From Gammaproteobacteria bacterium (GTDB lineage: Bacteria > Pseudomonadota > Gammaproteobacteria > Pseudomonadales > UBA3067), in assembly GCA_019090565.1 (NCBI GenBank), contig JAHRVS010000217.1, forward strand, positions 1-11,150: a stretch of DNA of 11,150 nucleotides, in the 5' to 3' direction. Below are positions 7,423 to 11,150 of the stretch, piece after piece. The notes below the pieces were generated by a model. It worked only from the letters and a program-made list of their open reading frames with translations, ran no database searches and was not told the DNA's origin. A program made the translations under genes and the position numbers. Each line of letters begins with the position of its first letter. The stretch's first letter is position 1.

Positions 7423-7599
7423 ATGTATATTGATCGTTTGCTAATTTTACTCATCATTGGCGCCTACCTGATCACCCCTATTATCACCCATTGGTGGACA
7501 GAGGGCGGGACAGCCTGGTACCGCCCCTACCTGATTTGGGCCGGATTAATTGCCACCTCCTTCTGGATCACTCGCAGCCGAGACCTTGATGAATTTTAG
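7423..7599 (+). CDS. cbrX: Small membrane protein, CbrX-like
   Basis: A 58-codon frame from the ATG at 7423 to the TAG at 7597, with AGGA seven bases upstream (7412-7415). It has two hydrophobic segments, about 3-22 and 36-49, joined by a short loop with WWTEGG and YRP, and a polar tail SRDLDEF, so it is probably a two-pass inner-membrane protein. A small ORF called cbrX lies directly upstream of and overlaps cbrA in Pseudomonas, where I recall it being linked to cbrA translation; the symbol rests on position and size, not on a search. Here its last 11 bases overlap the cbrA start, which supports coupling. Confidence 0.75.
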   Translation: MYIDRLLILLIIGAYLITPIITHWWTEGGTAWYRPYLIWAGLIATSFWITRSRDLDEF

Positions 7600-10570
7600 C
7601 GTTTTAGAACTCATCCTCGTAGGGGGTAGCTATTTACTCGTCTTGTTCCTAGTCGCCTACGGCACTGAAAAAGGCATCATTTCTCGCAGGATTAGTCGCC
7701 ATCCCAGTATTTATATCCTTTCACTGGGGGTTTACTGTAGTGCGTGGGCATTCTATGGCAGCGTCGGCTTTGCCTATGAGAATGGCTACAACTTTCTCGC
7801 TTACTACTTAGGAATCGCAGGCGCCTTTCTCATCGCCCCCATCACCCTTGCTCCCTTCTTGCGACTTGCCCATACCTACAAGCTTAACTCCTTGGCTGAT
7901 CTATTCGCCTACCGCTATCGCAGCAAAATGGCCGGCGTCAGCGCCACAGGCTTTCTCGTATTGGGGCTTTTGCCTCTACTCGTTATACAAATCCAAGCGG
8001 TGGCACAATCTGTTTCTATGCTCAACAAAAACACCAGCGAAAGCACCATTGCCCTGTGTTTTTGTATTTTAATTATCTTGTTTACATCGATGTACGGCGG
8101 ACATACCAAAGGCGGTAGAAGCAAAAAACACGAAGGGCTCGTCGCAGCCATTGCTTTCGAAACCGTGATAAAAGTCATCATCATGCTTATCATCGGCGCC
8201 TACGCAGTATTTAAAGTATTCGATGGCCCCGTTGATTTGCAGAACTGGCTCAACGACAACCCCTACGCCCTGGAGATGCTTTATGCCCCCCTGGATGGCG
8301 GCCCATGGCGAAGCCTCATTCTTACTTTCTTTATTGCCGCGATTGTCATGCCCCACATGTACCAAATGACGTTTACAGAAAGCACCAACCCTCGTTCATT
8401 ACTGCCTGCCAGCTGGGGTTTCCCTCTCATCCTGTTCCTCCTGTCATTTTGCATTCCCCCGATTCTATGGGCCGGCCTTAAATTGCAGGTCCCCGGTTCT
8501 CCTGAATATTTTACGCTGGGCATAACCCTTGCCGGTGACTCACGCCTCCTGCCGCTGCTCACCTTTATCGGCGGCTTAAGCGCGGCAAGCGGCATTATCA
8601 TCGTTGTCACACTGGCGCTTTCTGAAATGTGTCTGAACCACCTGGCCCTTCCCATATACCGGCCCTCCGTTGACCGCCTTTCCCTGCTTTGGATACGATT
8701 TAGTAAACGAGTGATTATCAGCGCTATCATCCTAGCAAGCTTCGGCCTTTACCTCGTGCTTGGCAGCCATTTGAATCTCTCCGAGCTGGGTGCCATTTCT
8801 TACACCGCCACACTCAATTTTGTGCCCGGCATTCTTGGTCTACTGTTCTGGAACAAGGCAAATCGGCAGGGCGTTTTAAGCGGACTAACGGTGGGCTTTT
8901 TTCTCTGGGTCATTCACTTCCTTTGGCCGGCCATGACCCACACACAAGCCTCTACGGTCCTTGCTATGAACATGGCCAGCTTATTTAACGAAGAAATCCT
9001 CTACGTGGAAGGGTTTATCGTCATCGCCGGCAACGCCATCACCTTTACACTGGTCTCTCTCCTCACCCCTAGCAGCGAAGAAGAACAACGCGCGGCAGAA
9101 GTTTGCGCACTGGATACCCGACAACAATCCAGCCAATGGGAGCTCTCAGTGAGCTCCGCGTCCGAATTCATCCCCAGCCTGTCGGCGAGACTCGGTGCCA
9201 GCATGGCTGAACGCGAGGTCAAGCACGCACTCACAGAGCTTAAGCTCAATGCCGATGAACCACGTGCGTATGCCCTCATTCGTCTACGTGACCGCCTAGA
9301 AACCAATCTTTCCAGCTACCTTGGCTCCTCCGTCGCACAAGAAATCATGGATCAGGCTATTCCCTACAAACAAAAGGCCGAATCAGCCAAGACGGAAGAT
9401 ATTCACCGCATGGAAAGTCGCATGGAAGCCTATCGGGATAAACTGTCTGGGCTCGCCGCCGAGCTAGATAGCCTGCGTCGCTTTCACCGACAAACGCTCG
9501 AAGACCTGCCGGTTGGTGTATTTTCCGTCAGCAAAGATGAAAAAATACAGGCCTGGAACAAAGCCATGGAAATATTAACCGGCTACCAAGGCGCGCGCAT
9601 CATAGGTACCCGCATCAATCATTTGGAACAACCATGGAAAGAGTTCCTCATTGATTTTATTCGTAATAAATCCGACTACTCCCCACAGGCGACCATCACC
9701 GTTGGGGGTAAAGAGCTGGAACTCATCCTGCACAAAGCCGCCATTGGCACACCCACTTCTTTCGAAACATCCAGCCAGGTTATCGTGGTAGAAGACCTTA
9801 CTGAGTTACGCCTGCTTGAATCAGAGCTCACCCACAGCGAACGCCTCGCTTCCATCGGCCGCCTTGCCGCAGGCGTTGCCCACGAGGTTGGCAACCCGGT
9901 TACAGGCATCGCCTGCCTTGCCCAAAACATTCAATACGATACCGACGATGAAGAGGTTCTCGATACCGCAGACCAAATACTGGAGCAAACCAATCGAATT
10001 ACTCGCATTGTGCAGTCCCTGGTAAACTTTAGTCACAGCGGAGAAACCCGTCGCGAAGAGCACAGCCCGGTTAACCTTTATGAATGCGTCACCGAGGCCA
10101 TTAACCTATTACGCCTAAGCACCTCTGGAAAACTCTACGAATACCACAATCAAATTCCAAAGCACCTGCAGGTAATGGGTGACTCTCAACGTCTGCAACA
10201 GGTCTTTGTCAATCTAATTGGCAACGCACAGGATGCCTCCTCCCCCGGCTGTGAAATCAATCTATTCTGTGAAGAAGACGCACACTCCGTGATTATTCAT
10301 GTTGAAGACGAAGGCGAAGGCATTCTGTCTGGTCTGCAAGATAAAATTTTTGAACCCTTTGTAACGACCAAAGACCCCGGTGACGGCACCGGGCTAGGGC
10401 TATCACTCGTATACAGCATTATTGAAGAACACTATGGCTATATTTCCGTGACCAGCCCCATCGATACCAAAAATGGGACCGGCACCCGCTTTTCCATTAC
10501 CCTTCCGGCAAGCAGTGAGCTTCAGCCTACTCCGGAGGACTTCAATAGCGAGAACAATATCGATCCATAA
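7589..10570 (+). CDS. cbrA: Transporter-fused sensor histidine kinase CbrA
   Basis: Sensor kinase of the CbrAB system, 993 residues (Pseudomonas CbrA about 980). Residues 1-493 form an SLC5/sodium:solute-symporter-like domain with about 13 membrane helices. A soluble linker (about 505-595) is in the place of the STAC domain known in such fusions, then a predicted coiled coil (about 595-635). A PAS domain spans about 632-745. HisKA has phospho-acceptor His765 in AAGVAHEVGNP. The ATPase domain has Asn875 and Asn879 in the N box, DEGEG (907-911), FEPFVTTK and GTGLGLSL. All kinase motifs are intact. It should phosphorylate CbrB in response to nutrient state; in Pseudomonas the symporter part has been linked to histidine uptake. 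I chose the ATG at 7589, overlapping cbrX by 11 bases; an upstream in-frame TTG at 7550 would add 13 polar residues and lies deep inside cbrX. No receiver domain is fused. Confidence 0.92.
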   Translation: MNFSVLELILVGGSYLLVLFLVAYGTEKGIISRRISRHPSIYILSLGVYCSAWAFYGSVGFAYENGYNFLAYYLGIAGAFLIAPITLAPFLRLAHTYKLNSLADLFAYRYRSKMAGVSATGFLVLGLLPLLVIQIQAVAQSVSMLNKNTSESTIALCFCILIILFTSMYGGHTKGGRSKKHEGLVAAIAFETVIKVIIMLIIGAYAVFKVFDGPVDLQNWLNDNPYALEMLYAPLDGGPWRSLILTFFIAAIVMPHMYQMTFTESTNPRSLLPASWGFPLILFLLSFCIPPILWAGLKLQVPGSPEYFTLGITLAGDSRLLPLLTFIGGLSAASGIIIVVTLALSEMCLNHLALPIYRPSVDRLSLLWIRFSKRVIISAIILASFGLYLVLGSHLNLSELGAISYTATLNFVPGILGLLFWNKANRQGVLSGLTVGFFLWVIHFLWPAMTHTQASTVLAMNMASLFNEEILYVEGFIVIAGNAITFTLVSLLTPSSEEEQRAAEVCALDTRQQSSQWELSVSSASEFIPSLSARLGASMAEREVKHALTELKLNADEPRAYALIRLRDRLETNLSSYLGSSVAQEIMDQAIPYKQKAESAKTEDIHRMESRMEAYRDKLSGLAAELDSLRRFHRQTLEDLPVGVFSVSKDEKIQAWNKAMEILTGYQGARIIGTRINHLEQPWKEFLIDFIRNKSDYSPQATITVGGKELELILHKAAIGTPTSFETSSQVIVVEDLTELRLLESELTHSERLASIGRLAAGVAHEVGNPVTGIACLAQNIQYDTDDEEVLDTADQILEQTNRITRIVQSLVNFSHSGETRREEHSPVNLYECVTEAINLLRLSTSGKLYEYHNQIPKHLQVMGDSQRLQQVFVNLIGNAQDASSPGCEINLFCEEDAHSVIIHVEDEGEGILSGLQDKIFEPFVTTKDPGDGTGLGLSLVYSIIEEHYGYISVTSPIDTKNGTGTRFSITLPASSELQPTPEDFNSENNIDP

Positions 10571-10658
10571 AACACGCGCTCTGACACTTTCAGCTTTATT
10601 AAGGTCCTAATTTCAAATAGACACACCACAAGAAACGTTCCAGCAGAATAAGTAATCT

Positions 10659-10687
10659 GTTACATTAATCGCTAGTGTATCTTTAAT
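10659..10687 (+). promoter_or_regulatory. Candidate promoter for cbrB with a long leader
   Basis: GTTACA (10659-10664) and TTTAAT (10682-10687) are 17 bases apart, matching 4/6 and 5/6 of the sigma70 consensus. If used, it would give cbrB a leader of about 380 bases containing repeat C. Confidence 0.35.
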
Positions 10688-10719
10688 AACAGGCTATTCA
10701 CCGCCAGCCAGATTATTGC

Positions 10720-10748
10720 GCCACGCTTTATCAGAAATATAACGTGGC
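10720..10748. repeat. Inverted repeat in cbrA-cbrB spacer
   Basis: GCCACG (10720-10725) pairs with CGTGGC (10743-10748), and inner TTAT/ATAA bases could extend the stem around a CAGAA loop. It has no T-run on either strand, so it is not a typical intrinsic terminator. Confidence 0.45.
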
Positions 10749-10751
10749 AAA

Positions 10752-10766
10752 AGAAGGTGCCTAAAC
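10752..10766 (+). repeat. Possible relic of a repeat right end
   Basis: AGAAGGTGCCTAAAC matches the right end of copy C (AGAAGTGTCCTAAAC, 10997-11011) at 12 of 15 positions and directly abuts the left end of copy C. It could be the tail of a lost earlier copy or a duplicated end. Confidence 0.45.
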
Positions 10767-11010
10767 ATAGTAAAAGTTCGTTTTTAACCTATTTTTATGT
10801 GGGGTAAAAGAGCCCCAGCACAGACGACTGCATGGATGCAGGAGGTAGAGCAATGCAGGACGCAATTGCCGATAACCGCAGCGTATAGGGCCTACACTAA
10901 AATTTAAGTACGGGGCTTATGTACACGATCTACTGATTGCCCGTTTTGCAGGAACCTTAACCGGTGACGCAGCTGCCGGGTAACAGGTACATTTTTAGAA
11001 GTGTCCTAAA
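10767..11010 (+). repeat. Interspersed repeat, copy C (longest, about 244 bases)
   Basis: Third and fullest copy. It has both the module shared with B (10826-10865) and the one shared with A (10941-10972), plus a stretch seen only here (about 10887-10940). The left block 10767-10799 aligns ungapped with A and B. The right end, CATTTTTAGAAGTGTCCTAAA, differs from B by a few bases. It contains a perfect CTGCAT-GG-ATGCAG palindrome at 10828-10841 that is decayed in B. It lies 63 bases before cbrB. Confidence 0.75.
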
Positions 11011-11021
11011 CGTTACAAAAT

Positions 11022-11036
11022 AGGTTTTTTAAACCT
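11022..11036. promoter_or_regulatory. Perfect palindrome just upstream of cbrB
   Basis: AGGTTT-TTT-AAACCT is a perfect 6-base inverted repeat with a 3-base centre, 37 bases before the cbrB ATG. It could be an operator or a leader hairpin; the binding factor is unknown. Confidence 0.4.
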
Positions 11037-11073
11037 GCTGCTCTCACCATGCGCATTCAACCAAGTGAACTCT

Positions 11074-11150
11074 ATGCACCAGGTATTGATCGTCGAAGAT
11101 GAAAAGGTGATTCGCAAAGCGCTCGAACGCCTGCTGTCACGCAATGATTA
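11074..11150 (+). CDS. cbrB: Response regulator CbrB, N-terminus only (3' end cut by window)
   Basis: Twenty-five full codons from the ATG at 11074. MHQVLIVEDEKVIRKALERL is the first strand and helix of a receiver domain; Glu8 and Asp9 in VEDE form the acidic pocket next to the phosphorylation site, which lies beyond the window. Pseudomonas CbrB (an NtrC-type, sigma54-dependent activator) opens very similarly, and the position after cbrA supports the name; the AAA+ and DNA-binding domains cannot be seen. The ribosome binding site is weak (AGTGA region). Unlike a tight operon, 503 bases separate it from cbrA, which implies its own promoter or a long leader. Confidence 0.8.
   Translation, partial: MHQVLIVEDEKVIRKALERLLSRND

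Larger units (their letters stand above)
10571..10766. other. First part of the cbrA-cbrB spacer, no gene seen
   Basis: Noncoding, AT-rich sequence after the cbrA stop, with no convincing ORF and no hairpin plus T-run terminator. It holds a candidate promoter, an inverted repeat and a fragment resembling a repeat end, each listed separately. TAATCTG (10652-10658) and CAGATTA (10709-10715) are also inverted. Confidence 0.6.

Noticed and set aside
10801..10980. CRISPR array suggested by recurring short segments in the repeats
   Set aside because: The shared blocks are modules of dispersed copies, not regularly spaced identical repeats with spacers, and no cas gene is present.
10571..11073. A CrcZ-like small RNA in the cbrA-cbrB spacer
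   Set aside because: In Pseudomonas crcZ lies after cbrB, outside this window, and I see no run of repeated A-rich Hfq/Crc-type motifs here.
11049..11102. 17-codon upstream ORF overlapping the cbrB start
   Set aside because: No clear ribosome binding site and too short to judge; it could be chance, so it is not listed as a gene.

Overview
The window looks like chromosomal DNA of a marine-type gammaproteobacterium. The gene order sfsA / aminotransferase / dksA / gluQRS / cbrX-cbrA / cbrB matches, as I know it, the dksA-gluQ-cbrAB neighbourhood of Pseudomonas, and sfsA-dksA-gluQRS is also adjacent in E. coli. The protein sequences and the interspersed repeats would fit a Cellvibrio/Saccharophagus/Marinobacter-like relative. 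That placement is inference: there is no rRNA or other decisive marker in the window.

Layout. Positions 1-2357 (minus strand) carry nearly all of mrcB, the bifunctional peptidoglycan synthase PBP1B, cut at its C-terminus by the window edge. A 333-base divergent spacer follows, holding repeat copy A, a candidate promoter and a 12-base direct repeat. Then comes a PfkB-family (adenosine-kinase-like) kinase on plus, 2691-3695. It converges, with a 3-base gap, on sfsA (4409-3699, minus). sfsA is coupled through an ATGA overlap to the upstream class I aminotransferase (5584-4406, minus). A 265-base divergent spacer leads to dksA (5850-6293) and gluQRS (6303-7211), 9 bases apart. Repeat copy B begins on the gluQRS stop codon. 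It is followed by a 58-residue membrane protein (cbrX-like, 7423-7599) whose end overlaps cbrA (7589-10570), a transporter-fused sensor kinase of 993 residues. After a 503-base spacer holding repeat copy C, the first 25 codons of cbrB (11074-) begin.

How the genes work together. cbrX, cbrA and cbrB form a CbrAB-type two-component system, which in Pseudomonas controls carbon/nitrogen source hierarchy. DksA (with ppGpp) tunes RNA polymerase to nutrient state and GluQRS modifies tRNA-Asp, so the right half is a nutrient/translation-control cluster. The left half is housekeeping: cell wall synthesis, a kinase and amino-acid metabolism.

The most unusual content is not a gene. It is a three-copy family of intergenic repeats (A 2408-2553, B 7207-7393, C 10767-11010), all in the same orientation, with similar ends, degenerate terminal inverted repeats and interchangeable internal modules. 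They resemble small non-autonomous (MITE-like) elements. One copy supplies the gluQRS stop codon and another separates cbrA from cbrB. I found no tRNA, rRNA, CRISPR array, transposase gene or defence system.
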